In this document: piece by piece, positions 1 to 9,739 of the stretch | Layout: the number at the start of each line of letters is the position of its first letter | Position numbering within the stretch: the stretch's first letter is position 1 | Source of the DNA: Streptomyces corallincola | Lineage (GTDB): Bacteria; Actinomycetota; Actinomycetes; Streptomycetales; Streptomycetaceae | Length of the DNA: 64,000 nucleotides | Direction of reading: 5' to 3' | NCBI RefSeq assembly: GCF_019104725.1 | Contig: NZ_JAHRXF010000025.1 | Coordinates: forward strand, 21,583 to 85,582 | Translations under genes and position numbers: made by a program | The notes under the pieces: model-generated | Database searches by the model: none | The model's input: the letters and a program-made list of their open reading frames with translations, nothing else | Told to the model about the DNA's origin: nothing

Positions 1-527
1 GGCACCTCGCCGACCTGCTCGCGGACCCGCGCCCGGTGCGGCGGGCCGGGCGCGTGCTCGCCGGGTCCCGGCCGCTGCCGGTGCTGGGGCTGCGCGCCGC
101 CGCCTCGCAGGCGTACGGCTTCGCCTACTTCGCCGCCAAGGTGCATCCGGACGTACGGCTGCTCAACGAGGGCGGCACGATGATCCACGACCGGCTGGAC
201 GCGGCCGTCCGCGCGGGCGCCTCCGCGCTGCTCTGCTTCGCGCTGCCCCGGCACCCGCGCGAGGTGGTGGACACCCTCGCCTACGCCAAGGACGCGGGGC
301 TGACCGTCGTCACCGTCGCGGACTCCGCGTTCGCGCCGGTCGCCCGTTACTCCGACCTGCTGCTGCCCGCCGCCGTCGGCACCGGGCTCGCCTTCGACAC
401 CGCGTGCGCGCCGATGCTGCTCGGGCGGGTGCTGCTGGAGGCGCTCTGCGACGATCTTCCGGACGCGCAGGCCCGGTTGGAGGAGTTCGACGCCCGCGCG
501 GCGGCCCGGGGACTGTTCGTGGAGTGA
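1..527 (+). CDS. MurR/RpiR-family regulator, SIS domain (5' end outside window)
   Basis: The open frame enters at base 3 with no start codon and ends at TGA 525-527, so only the C-terminal ~174 residues are present. The segment is a sugar isomerase (SIS) domain: a glycine/alanine/serine phosphosugar-binding loop (VLGLRAAASQAYGFAYFA), then alternating strands and helices with ALLCFALPRHPREV and VVTVADSAFAPVARYSD, typical of the effector half of RpiR-type repressors, whose N-terminal helix-turn-helix would lie upstream. Such regulators often control sugar or amino-acid catabolism; whether this one acts on the hut operon 5 kb downstream cannot be told. A solitary SIS protein is the alternative. 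Confidence 0.75.
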   Translation, partial: HLADLLADPRPVRRAGRVLAGSRPLPVLGLRAAASQAYGFAYFAAKVHPDVRLLNEGGTMIHDRLDAAVRAGASALLCFALPRHPREVVDTLAYAKDAGLTVVTVADSAFAPVARYSDLLLPAAVGTGLAFDTACAPMLLGRVLLEALCDDLPDAQARLEEFDARAAARGLFVE

Positions 528-700
528 CCCCACCAGGGCACCCCCGTCCCACCACCCCCCTCACCCCCCACCGCCCCTCACCCCGGCCGCACCGCCACAT
601 CCCGTCCGGTCACCGCGTTCCCGCGCTCTCAGGTCCGTCTCAGCTTCCCCGGTTACCGTGCCGCCACGGACGGGGATGTCCGGGAACGAGGAGGACGGGC

Positions 701-1294
701 GTGGCGCGAGGCGGAGCGCAGGGGCTGGCCCGAGTGGCCGTCGTCGTACGGGCCGGGGCCGCGCCCCTGTGGTGGTGCGGGGTCTTCGCGGGCGGTGTGG
801 GGCTGCTGGTGCCGGGACTGACCGGGCGTCGGATCGGGGTGTGCGCCGGGGCCGCGCTGTTCCTGGTCGCGGCGGCGGCCGTGGCGCTCGTACGGCGCCG
901 CAGATACGCCGAACTGGCGCGGGGCGCGTCCCGCGCGGGCAGGCACGACGTGCTCCAGGACCGGGCGGTGAGTCTGCGCGACTGGCGGCGCGGACACCGC
1001 TGGTGGCTGCTGGCGGCGTGCGCGCTCGCCCTGGGCAGCGCGTTCGCCGTACCGGCGGCCGGTGGCATGCTGCTCGCCGGGGCCGGGACGGGACTGTGGC
1101 TCAAGGCCGCCTGGGTGGGCCGCCGCGAACGCGCCGGGGACACCCTGCTGTGGGTCCGGGTGGACTGGCTCGACGCACGCGCCGGGAACCCGGCGGGCAG
1201 GGCCGTGAAGGCCCTGCGCGGCACGGGCGTCGCGGCCGGCGACGCGGCTCCCGGAGGAGCGCGCCGCCGGTCCGCAGCACCGGTCCGGGGCTGA
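701..1294 (+). CDS. Hypothetical integral membrane protein (197 aa)
   Basis: Starts at GTG 701 behind a GAGGAGGACGGG ribosome-binding site; longer in-frame extensions upstream have no such site. Three hydrophobic stretches are visible: about residues 18-40, 45-64 (followed by a VRRRR positive patch, so a cytoplasmic loop) and 105-140 as a longer hairpin-like segment. The rest is Arg-rich and probably cytoplasmic. A TACCGT -10-like hexamer sits about 42 bases upstream. I recognise no family and no catalytic motif. It converges with the roadblock gene on the other strand, 19 bases away, so the two are separate transcription units. Confidence 0.7.
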   Translation: MARGGAQGLARVAVVVRAGAAPLWWCGVFAGGVGLLVPGLTGRRIGVCAGAALFLVAAAAVALVRRRRYAELARGASRAGRHDVLQDRAVSLRDWRRGHRWWLLAACALALGSAFAVPAAGGMLLAGAGTGLWLKAAWVGRRERAGDTLLWVRVDWLDARAGNPAGRAVKALRGTGVAAGDAAPGGARRRSAAPVRG

Positions 1295-1313
1295 AGGCGT
1301 ACGCCGACGCCCG

Positions 1314-1685
1314 TCAGACCTCCAGGTCCTCCTCGATGCGCTTGAGCTGGTGGCGGGCCATCGCCAGGTTGGCGCGGGCGCCGTCCAGCACCAGGTAGAG
1401 GAACAGGCCGTTGCCGCCCCGGCCCCGGAGCAGGCGGATCAGGTGGTACTGGTCGGTCAGCGTGATCAGGATGTCGTCGATCTCGGCCTTCACGCCGAGG
1501 TGCTCCATCGTGCGCATCTTGGCGCGGATCACGTCGGTGTTCCCGGCGGCGGCCACGTTCAGGTCGAACGTCTTGCTGCCGCCCATCGTGCCCAGCGCCA
1601 TGCCGCTCGTGTAATCGACGAGCGCGACGCCGGTGGCGCCCTCGATGGTGAGCGCTTCCTTCAGTGCGGTCTCGGTGTTCGCCAT
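1314..1685 (-). CDS. Roadblock/LC7 domain protein (123 aa)
   Basis: A single roadblock/LC7 domain: N-terminal helix MANTETALKEALTIEGATG, the strand pair GVALVDYTSGMALGTMGG, a long central helix, and the strands ILITLTDQYHLIRLLRGR and LFLYLVLDGARANLAMAR. The start at ATG 1685 follows a GAGAGGAC ribosome-binding site; the frame stays open further upstream but that part is Arg/His-rich and in a repeat. Roadblock proteins dimerise and usually modulate small Ras-like (MglA-type) GTPases. It is downstream of another roadblock gene (16-base gap) and resembles the roadblock protein at 3139-3528 (shared YHLLRF/YHLIRL and LALARI/LAMARH positions), suggesting duplication. Confidence 0.85.
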   Translation of the reverse strand: MANTETALKEALTIEGATGVALVDYTSGMALGTMGGSKTFDLNVAAAGNTDVIRAKMRTMEHLGVKAEIDDILITLTDQYHLIRLLRGRGGNGLFLYLVLDGARANLAMARHQLKRIEEDLEV

Positions 1686-1701
1686 GAGAAGTCCTCTCGG
1701 G

Positions 1702-2280
1702 TCAGCGTTCGGTTGCGGTGCGCGCCTCGGTGGCCGTGCCACGCGGCGCGCGCGTCGTTCTCGTCCGTTGCGGTGGTGGTCCGGGTACGGGACCGGGCGT
1801 GCCCGGTGCACCCGGTGCACCCGGTGCACCCGGTGCACCCGGTGAAGCCGGTGTGCCGGGTACGGTGCCGAGCCTCGGGCGGGCGGCCCGCGCCGCGGTC
1901 TCCGCGGCGTCCAGCAGTTCGCCGATGCGGACGGCGGCCCGTCGGCCCTCCAGGTGCAGGCGGCCGACGTTCACCCGGTCCTCGCTGAGCAGCGTCAGCA
2001 CGGCGGACCGTCCGGCCGCGTAGGTGGCGACGTAGCCGCGCTCGCCCCGCACCAGGAGTTCCCGGAAGCCGCCGTTGCCGGTGGCGTCGGCCACCCTTAC
2101 GGCGACCCCGAGCGAGGCGGCGGTGAGTGCCGCGAGGCCCTCGGGGTCGATGCCGGGGGTGTCGTGGGCGACCACCAGGCCGTCCACCCCGGCAGCGAGG
2201 GCACCGGTGAGCTGCGGCACGCTGGTGCGCAGCCTGCGTAGTTCGTCCAGTACGGTGCCGAGATCCTGTTCGGACACCAT
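1702..2280 (-). CDS. Roadblock/LC7 protein with collagen-like C-terminal tail (192 aa)
   Basis: Residues 1-125 form a roadblock-like fold (LDELRRLRTSVPQLTGALAA, GVDGLVVAHDTPGIDPEGLA, then RSAVLTLLSEDRVNVGRLHL). After about residue 140 the protein changes to Gly-Ala-Pro triplets followed by a Pro/Arg/Thr-rich tail ending in TATER. The triplets are encoded by 9-bp tandem repeats on the DNA. The start ATG 2280 has a GAGAGGAGAGAG ribosome-binding site. It lies 16 bases upstream of the next roadblock gene and 31 bases downstream of the PATAN-domain gene, so the cluster 3528-1314 is probably one operon. The tail could be a flexible linker or surface; its function is unknown. Confidence 0.8.
   Translation of the reverse strand: MVSEQDLGTVLDELRRLRTSVPQLTGALAAGVDGLVVAHDTPGIDPEGLAALTAASLGVAVRVADATGNGGFRELLVRGERGYVATYAAGRSAVLTLLSEDRVNVGRLHLEGRRAAVRIGELLDAAETAARAARPRLGTVPGTPASPGAPGAPGAPGAPGTPGPVPGPPPQRTRTTRAPRGTATEARTATER
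1802..1846. repeat. 9-bp tandem repeat coding Gly-Ala-Pro
   Basis: Four perfect copies of CCCGGTGCA (1802-1837) and one degenerate copy to 1846. Read on the minus strand in frame they give Gly-Ala-Pro units of the tail of the roadblock protein. Period 9 keeps frame, so copy number can change without breaking the gene. Confidence 0.9.
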
Positions 2281-2311
2281 CAGCTCTCTCCTCTCGGCGG
2301 AGCGTTGCCGT

Positions 2312-3142
2312 TCAAAGCGCCTCCAGCGCATCCCTGAGCCTCTTCAGCAGCGCGATGTCGGGGTCGGTGACCGTGAGCGGGGGCGGCGGGGGAGCGGGCG
2401 GTGCGTACGGCGGGTGGTACGGCACGGAGACCGGCCGGACCAGTCCGGCCGCCGTCAGCCGCCGTACGTCCACCAGGGTGTGGAACGCCTGCCGTCCCAG
2501 CGCGCGGGCGATCTCCGGTGCCGTGCGGACGCCGTCCACCCGGTCCAGGACCGCCCGCCCGCGCGGGGTGACCGGTGCCGTGCCCGCCGGGACGGCGCGG
2601 ACCAGCGCGGCGGAGTCGGCCGCCGCGTCCGGCCAGAGCCGGTGCAGCAGCAGCCGCCGGTGCAGCGTCTCCCGCTCCAGCTGCACCACCGGGACCGAGG
2701 GCAGCGGGCCCCGGCGGGGCGTGCTGTCGTACCGGAACCGGCCGGGCGTGCTGCTCGGCGACAGGGCGAAGTACCCCGCGTCGTACAGCGCGTCCAGATG
2801 GCACAGGGCGAGCGCGCCCTCCGGGAGCAGCCCGGCCTCCAGCAGCCGGTGGGCCGCGTCGGCGGGACCGCCCGCTTCCGCCGCCCGCTGCCAGGCGGCC
2901 GTGGCCAGGGTTCCGTGGGCCGTGAGGAGCACGCCGAGACCAGGGGCGTGCGGACTCTCGGCGTGCACCACCCGGCCCCCGGCGAGGTGCAGGGTGCCGT
3001 GCTCGCGCTCCAGGACGCCGGTGGCCTCCTCCTCCGCGAGGCGGCGGAGCATCGGGGAGAGCGCGCCCGTCGTACGGTCCTGGGCGGTGGCCCGGTCGCG
3101 CACCGGCAGGGGTGGAGGCGGCGGTGAGAACGTCACGGTCAT
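2312..3142 (-). CDS. PATAN (DUF4388)-like protein with winged-helix end (276 aa)
   Basis: Residues ~25-85 match the PATAN/DUF4388 pattern: GALSPMLRRLAEEEATGVLE, then GTLHLAGGRVVHAESPHAPG and GVLLTAHGTLA. A middle region is helical and residues ~195-240 look like a winged helix (AVLDRVDGVRTAPEIARALG, LVDVRRLTAAGLVRP). A Pro-rich stretch precedes the last helix. PATAN domains occur in bacterial two-component and GTPase signalling proteins. The ATG at 3142 overlaps the stop of the upstream roadblock gene (ATGA, 3139-3142), so translation is coupled and the products may act together. The winged helix may mediate protein contacts rather than DNA binding; no target is visible. Confidence 0.75.
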   Translation of the reverse strand: MTVTFSPPPPPLPVRDRATAQDRTTGALSPMLRRLAEEEATGVLEREHGTLHLAGGRVVHAESPHAPGLGVLLTAHGTLATAAWQRAAEAGGPADAAHRLLEAGLLPEGALALCHLDALYDAGYFALSPSSTPGRFRYDSTPRRGPLPSVPVVQLERETLHRRLLLHRLWPDAAADSAALVRAVPAGTAPVTPRGRAVLDRVDGVRTAPEIARALGRQAFHTLVDVRRLTAAGLVRPVSVPYHPPYAPPAPPPPPLTVTDPDIALLKRLRDALEAL

Positions 3143-3528
3143 CCCAGCACCAGCCGGGCCGCCATCTCGCCGAGCCGGATGCGGGCGAGCGCGAGGTTGC
3201 CCTCGGCGCGGGCCAGCCACAGGTGCAGGAAGACACTGCTGTCGAACGTGGTGTCCACGAACCGCAGCAGGTGGTAACTGTCGCGGTTGCTGACGATCAG
3301 ATCTTCGACGGGCGGCCCGCCGTGGTCGCTCCCTCCCGCCGCGAAGGCGCCGTGCTCGGCGGCGAGCCGGGCGAGTTCGGCGGCTTCGGCGGCCGTGGTC
3401 TCGTGGTCGTCGCCGGGGGCTTCCCCGACGGTGCCGAGGGCCAGCCCGCTCGTCCAGTCCACCAGCGCCGCCCCCCGTGCGCCTGGCAGCCGCATGGCCT
3501 CCAGCAGGCACTCGTCGATTCCGGGCAC
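3139..3528 (-). CDS. Roadblock/LC7 domain protein (129 aa)
   Basis: First gene of the roadblock cluster. It carries the family core: ECLLEAMRLPGARGAALVDW, TSGLALGTVGEAPGDD, DLIVSNRDSYHLLRF and VFLHLWLARAEGNLALARIR. I chose the GTG at 3528 because GGGAGGGGAG lies just upstream; two in-frame ATGs further upstream (3582, 3612) have no ribosome-binding site. Its TGA overlaps the ATG of the PATAN gene by four bases. The central loop is Ala/Glu-rich and longer than in the homologue at 1314-1685. No MglA-like GTPase, DUF742 protein or sensor kinase accompanies the set, unlike Streptomyces conservons. Confidence 0.75.
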   Translation of the reverse strand: MPGIDECLLEAMRLPGARGAALVDWTSGLALGTVGEAPGDDHETTAAEAAELARLAAEHGAFAAGGSDHGGPPVEDLIVSNRDSYHLLRFVDTTFDSSVFLHLWLARAEGNLALARIRLGEMAARLVLG

Positions 3529-3647
3529 CGTGGCTCCCCTCCCGCCGTGGACTTCCGGTTGAGTGACGCCGACACTACGCATCGTGTGCGTGGCGGGTGA
3601 GGGGTTTGGCATTTTCCGTTGGAATGTGCGCCCGGCGTACTAGGGTT

Positions 3648-3680
3648 GGTCAACTGAGGACTGTTTCCCGTCAGTTGACC
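3648..3680. promoter_or_regulatory. Inverted repeat GGTCAACTGA / TCAGTTGACC upstream of roadblock operon
   Basis: Perfect 10-base arms at 3648-3657 and 3671-3680 separated by 13 bases. Read on the minus strand the arms contain TTGACC and TCAACTGA, so a -35 element may lie inside; on the plus strand TAGGGT (3641-3646) is a -10-like hexamer. It lies between the decarboxylase stop (3709) and the roadblock start (3528), both on the minus strand, and could be an operator. It is not followed by a T-run, so a terminator is less likely. Confidence 0.5.
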
Positions 3681-3694
3681 TATTCGTCCGCTAC

Positions 3695-3709
3695 ACGGGC
3701 TGCTCCCGT
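3695..3709. terminator. Small hairpin at the decarboxylase stop codon
   Basis: ACGGG-CTGCT-CCCGT is a 5-bp hairpin ending at the stop codon of the minus-strand decarboxylase gene. The same core CGGGCTGCTCCCG recurs near 14704-14717, so this may be part of a dispersed Streptomyces repeat rather than a strong terminator. Confidence 0.3.
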
Positions 3710-5112
3710 CAAGGGCGTGCGGGCGCGTTCAGGGTGGTGAGGGCCTCCGCGTGCGCCCCTCCCGACTCGGCCACGATCTCCGCCACCGTCTGCGGCTCCC
3801 GTACGGCCGCGAACGCCACGCCTCCCGTGCCGTCCGGCCCGAAGCCGTAGACACCGGGCCGCGCGAGGGAGTTGTACGCGTAGTGGTGCGCGAAGTAGTA
3901 CGCCCCCGTGTCCAGCGCCGCCGCGTGGTCGCCCTGCTCCAGCGGCGGGAGGCTACGGCCCTCGGCGAGCAGGTCGCCGGAGAAGCAGGCCGGTCCGGCC
4001 ACGTCCTGCACCTCGGCCGGGCCGGACTTGGGGCGCCCCTCGGCGTCGTACGCCGCGATCCGCAGCGGCCACGCCCCCGGCGCGTACACGGTCCGGGTCG
4101 CCACCTGTACGCCCGCGTGCGTCACCGCGATCCGGCGCCCGCCGCTGCGCTTGGCGTACTCCACCCGCGCCACCACCGTGCCGTGCCGGGCCAGCAGCGA
4201 CCGGCCGAACTCGGTGACCAGGCCGTACCGCCCGTCGAACAGCCCCGGCACCCGCCCGGCCAGCAGCCGCGCGTACTCCGCGTACGTCGGCGAGTCCGCC
4301 TCGGCGCCGAAGTCCACCGGCAGGCCGCCGCCGATGTCCAGGGTGTCGATCTGCCGCCGCCCGGCCGCCGCGTTGATCTCCTCGGCCAGCGCGTACGCCT
4401 CCGCCACGCCCCGCGCCATCAGCTCCAGCGGGACGCCCTGCGAGCCGGTGTGGGTGTGCAGCCGGGTCAGCCACGGCCGCTCCGCGTAGGCCCGTACGAC
4501 CCATTCGCGCGCCCCCGGATCGCGCAGCGCCACGCCGAACTTGGAGGTCGGGGTGGCCGTCGAGGTCGCGCCGATGGAGCCGCCGCCGATCTGCGGGTTG
4601 ACCCGGAGCCCGAGCGGGGAGCGGGGCGGGCCCGAGCGGACCAGCGCGTCCAGCCGGTCCAGCTCCTGCGGGTTGTCCGCGTTGACCGCGATCCCCGAGG
4701 CCAGCGCCTCGCGCAGCTCGGCCGGGGTCTTGGCGGGGGAGTCCAGCACCGTGTGCTCCGGGGCGAGACCCGCCGCGCGGGCGAGTGCCAGCTCGCCCGG
4801 ACTCGCCACCTCGGCGCCGATGCCCGCCTCGCGCAGCAGGCGCAGCACCGGGACCAGCGGGCACGCTTTCACCGCGAAGGCGTGCAGCACCGGGGTGCCG
4901 GGTGCGGTGACCGCGTCGAACGCCGCGCGCAGTGCCGCCGCCGACTCCCGGATGCCGGTGACGTCCAGCAGGCCCACGACTGGGGCGTCCGGGTGCAGCA
5001 GGCCCTGTCCGACCACCGCGCGCACCGCCGCGTCCCGCCGGTCGGCGCGGGCGCGGGCCTCGCGGCCGGTCCGCTCGCGGTCGATGCGCTCGCTGTCGGT
5101 GCCGTGTGCCAC
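3709..5112 (-). CDS. Type III fold PLP-dependent decarboxylase-like enzyme (467 aa)
   Basis: This is a fold-type III PLP enzyme related to diaminopimelate, ornithine and arginine decarboxylases. Visible motifs: PLP lysine in LHAFAVKACPLVPVL (~residue 75), SPGELALARAAG, a barrel strand HTHTGSQGVPLEL, the phosphate loop DIGGGLPVDFGAEADSPTY, TEFGRSLLARHG (family EPGR), GPACFSGDLLAEG (family CESGD) and a C-terminal tyrosine segment GAYYFAHHYAYNSLARPGVY. The EPGR and CESGD signatures are altered (Pro to Phe, Glu to Phe), so diaminopimelate itself is an unlikely substrate. Start GTG 5112 has a GAAGGGA ribosome-binding site. It is monocistronic and divergent from the hut operon; its substrate is unknown. 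Confidence 0.8.
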   Translation of the reverse strand: MAHGTDSERIDRERTGREARARADRRDAAVRAVVGQGLLHPDAPVVGLLDVTGIRESAAALRAAFDAVTAPGTPVLHAFAVKACPLVPVLRLLREAGIGAEVASPGELALARAAGLAPEHTVLDSPAKTPAELREALASGIAVNADNPQELDRLDALVRSGPPRSPLGLRVNPQIGGGSIGATSTATPTSKFGVALRDPGAREWVVRAYAERPWLTRLHTHTGSQGVPLELMARGVAEAYALAEEINAAAGRRQIDTLDIGGGLPVDFGAEADSPTYAEYARLLAGRVPGLFDGRYGLVTEFGRSLLARHGTVVARVEYAKRSGGRRIAVTHAGVQVATRTVYAPGAWPLRIAAYDAEGRPKSGPAEVQDVAGPACFSGDLLAEGRSLPPLEQGDHAAALDTGAYYFAHHYAYNSLARPGVYGFGPDGTGGVAFAAVREPQTVAEIVAESGGAHAEALTTLNAPARP

Positions 5113-5301
5113 GGGGTGTCCCTTCGTGCGGGTTCGGGGGCGGGGCCTCGGGGGACGGGGCCTCGGGGGGTGGGGTCCGGGGAGGCGGGGGGTCGGAGGC
5201 GGCGGGCCGGGGGTGTCCGGTCCGGTGCCGGGTCGCCCTCCTCGTGTTCTGTGCGGCCCCAGCCAAACACGGTGGCGCGTACACACGGCCGCGCCGATGT
5301 A

Positions 5302-5338
5302 TTGACTAGGACTATTCATCCGGCAAGGATGTGAATAG
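5302..5338 (+). promoter_or_regulatory. Putative hut operon promoter with overlapping inverted repeat
   Basis: TTGACT (5302-5307), a 17-base spacer and AAGGAT (5325-5330) make a plausible sigma-HrdB promoter 30 bases upstream of hutU. An imperfect inverted repeat, CTATTCATCC (5312-5321) and GGATGTGAATAG (5327-5338, two-base insertion), lies across the spacer and -10 box, the right place for a repressor operator. This stretch is AT-richer than its surroundings. No HutC-like regulator is in the window. Confidence 0.55.
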
Positions 5339-5362
5339 AGGTGGCAACAGAGGAGGCAGACG

Positions 5363-7023
<1,661 letters not shown>

Positions 7024-7027
<4 letters not shown>

Positions 7028-8340
7028 GTTCGGCTACCGGTGCGGGGGACGGCGACGGCTCGGCGGGGGCGGGCGGCTCGGCGCCGACCGCGGCGTCCGT
7101 GGCGAACCGGCTCGGAAACGCCCCCTCCTTCGCGGAGATGTGGCGGGAACTGCTGCCGCTCGGGCGCGACTCCCGGTCCGGGGGGTATCGGCGGTTCGCC
7201 TGGGGCGGGGCCGACGCGGAGTGCCGGGAGTGGTTCCGGGAGCAGGTCGAAGGGCGCGGGCTCGCCTACGAGGTGGACCGGAACGGGAATCAGTGGGGGT
7301 GGCTGGGGGACCCGGAGGCCGGGGACGCCGTGGTCACCGGGTCGCATCTGGACTCCGTGCCGGACGGGGGCGCGTTCGACGGGCCGCTCGGGGTCGTGTC
7401 CGCGCTGGCCGCGCTGGACGAACTGCGAGACAGGGGGGCGCGGTTCGGCAGGCCGCTCGCGGTCGTCAACTTCGGGGACGAGGAGGGCGCCCGGTTCGGG
7501 CTGGCCTGCGTGGGCTCGCGGCTCACGGCCGGGCAGCTCGGCGTCGAGGACGCGCACCGGCTGACCGACGCGGACGGGGTGAGTCTGCCGCGCGCGATGG
7601 AGGCGGCGGGCTACGACCCGGACGCGATCGGCGCCGACCCCGAACGCCTCGCCCGCATCGGCGCGTTCGTGGAGCTGCACGTCGAGCAGGGCCGCGCGCT
7701 GGACCTGTCCGGGGACGCCGTCGGCATCGCCAGTGCCATCTGGCCGCACGGGCGCTGGCGGTTCGACTTCCGGGGCGAGGCCAATCACGCGGGCACCACC
7801 CGGCTCGCGGACCGGCACGACCCGATGCTGTCGTACGCCGAGACCGTGCTCGCCGCCCGCCGGGAGGCCGAACTCGCCGGTGCCGTCGCCACGTTCGGCA
7901 AGATCGCGGTCGAGCCGAACGGCGTCAACGCCGTCCCGTCCCTGGTGCGCGGCTGGCTGGACTCGCGCGCCGCCGACCAGGCCACCCTGGACACCGTGGT
8001 CACCGGCATCGAGCGGGCGGCGCGGGAGTACGCGGCGGCGCACGGGATCGACCTGGACGTGGTCCGCGAGTCGTTCACCCCGGTCGTGGAGTTCGACCAC
8101 GCCCTCCGCGACGAACTCGGCCGCATCCTGGGCCGGGACACCGACCTCACGGTCCCCGTCCTCGGCACCGGCGCCGGACACGACGCCGGAATCCTGTCGG
8201 GCCGTGTCCCGACCGCCATGCTGTTCGTGCGCAACCCCACCGGGGTCTCCCACTCCCCGGCCGAGTCGGCGGGCGAGGACGACTGCCTGGCCGGGGTGCG
8301 CGCCCTCGCCGACGTACTGGAAGGACTGGCCTGCCGGTGA
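7024..8340 (+). CDS. M20-family amidohydrolase (allantoate amidohydrolase-like)
   Basis: A 438-residue M20/M28-type zinc amidohydrolase of the allantoate amidohydrolase / N-carbamoyl-amino-acid hydrolase group. Metal motifs: GSHLDSVPDGGAFDGPLGV (~residue 105), NFGDEEGARFG, ELHVEQGRALD, and C-terminal VSHSPAESAGEDD; the dimerisation domain contains FRGEANHAGTTRLADRHDP. Start GTG 7024 overlaps the hutU stop (GTGA), and its own stop overlaps hutF the same way, so it is tightly embedded in the hut operon. HutF produces N-formylglutamate and no HutG-type deformylase is present nearby; I infer this enzyme may hydrolyse N-formylglutamate. Literal allantoate hydrolysis is the annotation-by-homology alternative. 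Confidence 0.85.
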
Positions 8341-9674
8341 CCACACGGACGTACTGGCTGGAGCACGCCTGGCTCGGCACCCGTACCGAGCCGGGCGTCG
8401 CCCTGGACGTCGCGGACGGCAGGATCACCGCCCTCCGCACCGGCGCCGACACCCCGCCGCCCGGCGCCGAGGTGCTGCGCGGACTGACCCTGCCGGGCCT
8501 GGCCAACGCGCACTCGCACGCCTTCCACCGGGCGCTGCGCGGGGTCGTACAGGTCGGCTCCGGCACCTTCTGGACCTGGCGGGAGGTGATGTACTCCGTC
8601 GCGGACCGGCTCACCCCGGACACCTACCACGCGCTCGCCCGCGCGGTGTACGCCGAGATGGCGCTCGCCGGGATCACCTGTGTCGGGGAGTTCCACTACC
8701 TGCACCACGCGCCGGGCGGCACCCGCTACGCCGACCCGAACGCGATGGGTGAGGCGCTGATCGAGGCCGCCGCCGAGGCGGGCATCCGCATCACCCTGCT
8801 GGACACCGCCTACCTGTCGGCGGGCTTCGGTGAGCCCCCGAACCACCATCAGCTCCGCTTCTCCGACGGCGACGCGGAACAGTGGGCCGCACGCTGTTCA
8901 CTTCTCAAGGAACGGGACCACGCCCGGATCGGCGCGGCCGTGCACTCCGTACGGGCCGTACCCGCCGGGCAGTTGGGGACGGTGGCCGGGTGGGCGGCGG
9001 AGCGGCGCGCACCGCTGCACGTCCATCTCTCCGAGCAGACCGCCGAGAACGACGCCTGTCTCGCCGCGCACGGCCGGACCCCGGCCCGGCTGCTCGCGGA
9101 CCACGGGGTGCTCGGACCGCGCACCACCGGTGTGCACAACACCCATCTGACGGATGCCGACATCGCCCTGATCGGCGGCTCCGGCACCGGCACCTGCATG
9201 TGCCCGACCACCGAACGCGACCTCGCCGACGGCATCGGCCCCGCCGTCGCCCTGGAACGCGCGGGCTCCCCGCTCTCCCTGGGCTCCGACAGCCACGCCG
9301 TGATCGACCTGCTCGAAGAGGCGCGCGCGATGGAGCTGGACGAGCGGCTGCGCAGCCGGACCCGAGGGCACTGGACCGCCGCCGCGCTGCTGCGGGCCGC
9401 GAGCGGGACCGGGCACGGCGCGCTCGGCTGGGACGGCGCGGGCATCCTGGAGACCGGCGCGCCCGCCGACTTCACGACGATCGCGCTGGACACCGTCAGG
9501 ACGGCCGGACCGCCCGCCCGGCTCGGCGCCGAGACGGCCGTATTCGCGGCCGGAGCGGCGGACGTACGGCACACGGTCGTGGCTGGACGGACCGTGGTGC
9601 GCGACGGGGCGCACACCCTCGTGCCGGACGTTCCGGCGGCGCTGGCCGACGCGATCGGCGCCCTGCACGGCTGA
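8337..9674 (+). CDS. hutF: Formimidoylglutamate deiminase
   Basis: Amidohydrolase-superfamily enzyme (445 aa) that deiminates N-formimino-L-glutamate to N-formyl-L-glutamate, the branch of histidine breakdown used by Pseudomonas. Motifs: LPGLANAHSHAFHRALRG (first metal HxH, ~residue 57), the HVHLSEQ strand, GVHNTHLTDADI, and SLGSDSHAVIDLLEEAR with the catalytic Asp. These match HutF rather than HutI or adenosine deaminases. GTG 8337 is chosen because it overlaps the upstream stop in the GTGA manner; the frame is open far upstream but runs inside the M20 gene. A 65-base gap separates it from hutI. Confidence 0.93.
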   Translation: MTTRTYWLEHAWLGTRTEPGVALDVADGRITALRTGADTPPPGAEVLRGLTLPGLANAHSHAFHRALRGVVQVGSGTFWTWREVMYSVADRLTPDTYHALARAVYAEMALAGITCVGEFHYLHHAPGGTRYADPNAMGEALIEAAAEAGIRITLLDTAYLSAGFGEPPNHHQLRFSDGDAEQWAARCSLLKERDHARIGAAVHSVRAVPAGQLGTVAGWAAERRAPLHVHLSEQTAENDACLAAHGRTPARLLADHGVLGPRTTGVHNTHLTDADIALIGGSGTGTCMCPTTERDLADGIGPAVALERAGSPLSLGSDSHAVIDLLEEARAMELDERLRSRTRGHWTAAALLRAASGTGHGALGWDGAGILETGAPADFTTIALDTVRTAGPPARLGAETAVFAAGAADVRHTVVAGRTVVRDGAHTLVPDVPAALADAIGALHG

Positions 9675-9739
9675 CCCCCGCCCCGACCGCCACCCGTGCG
9701 GACACGGCCCGTGCGGACACCGCCCACCGTGAGGACACC

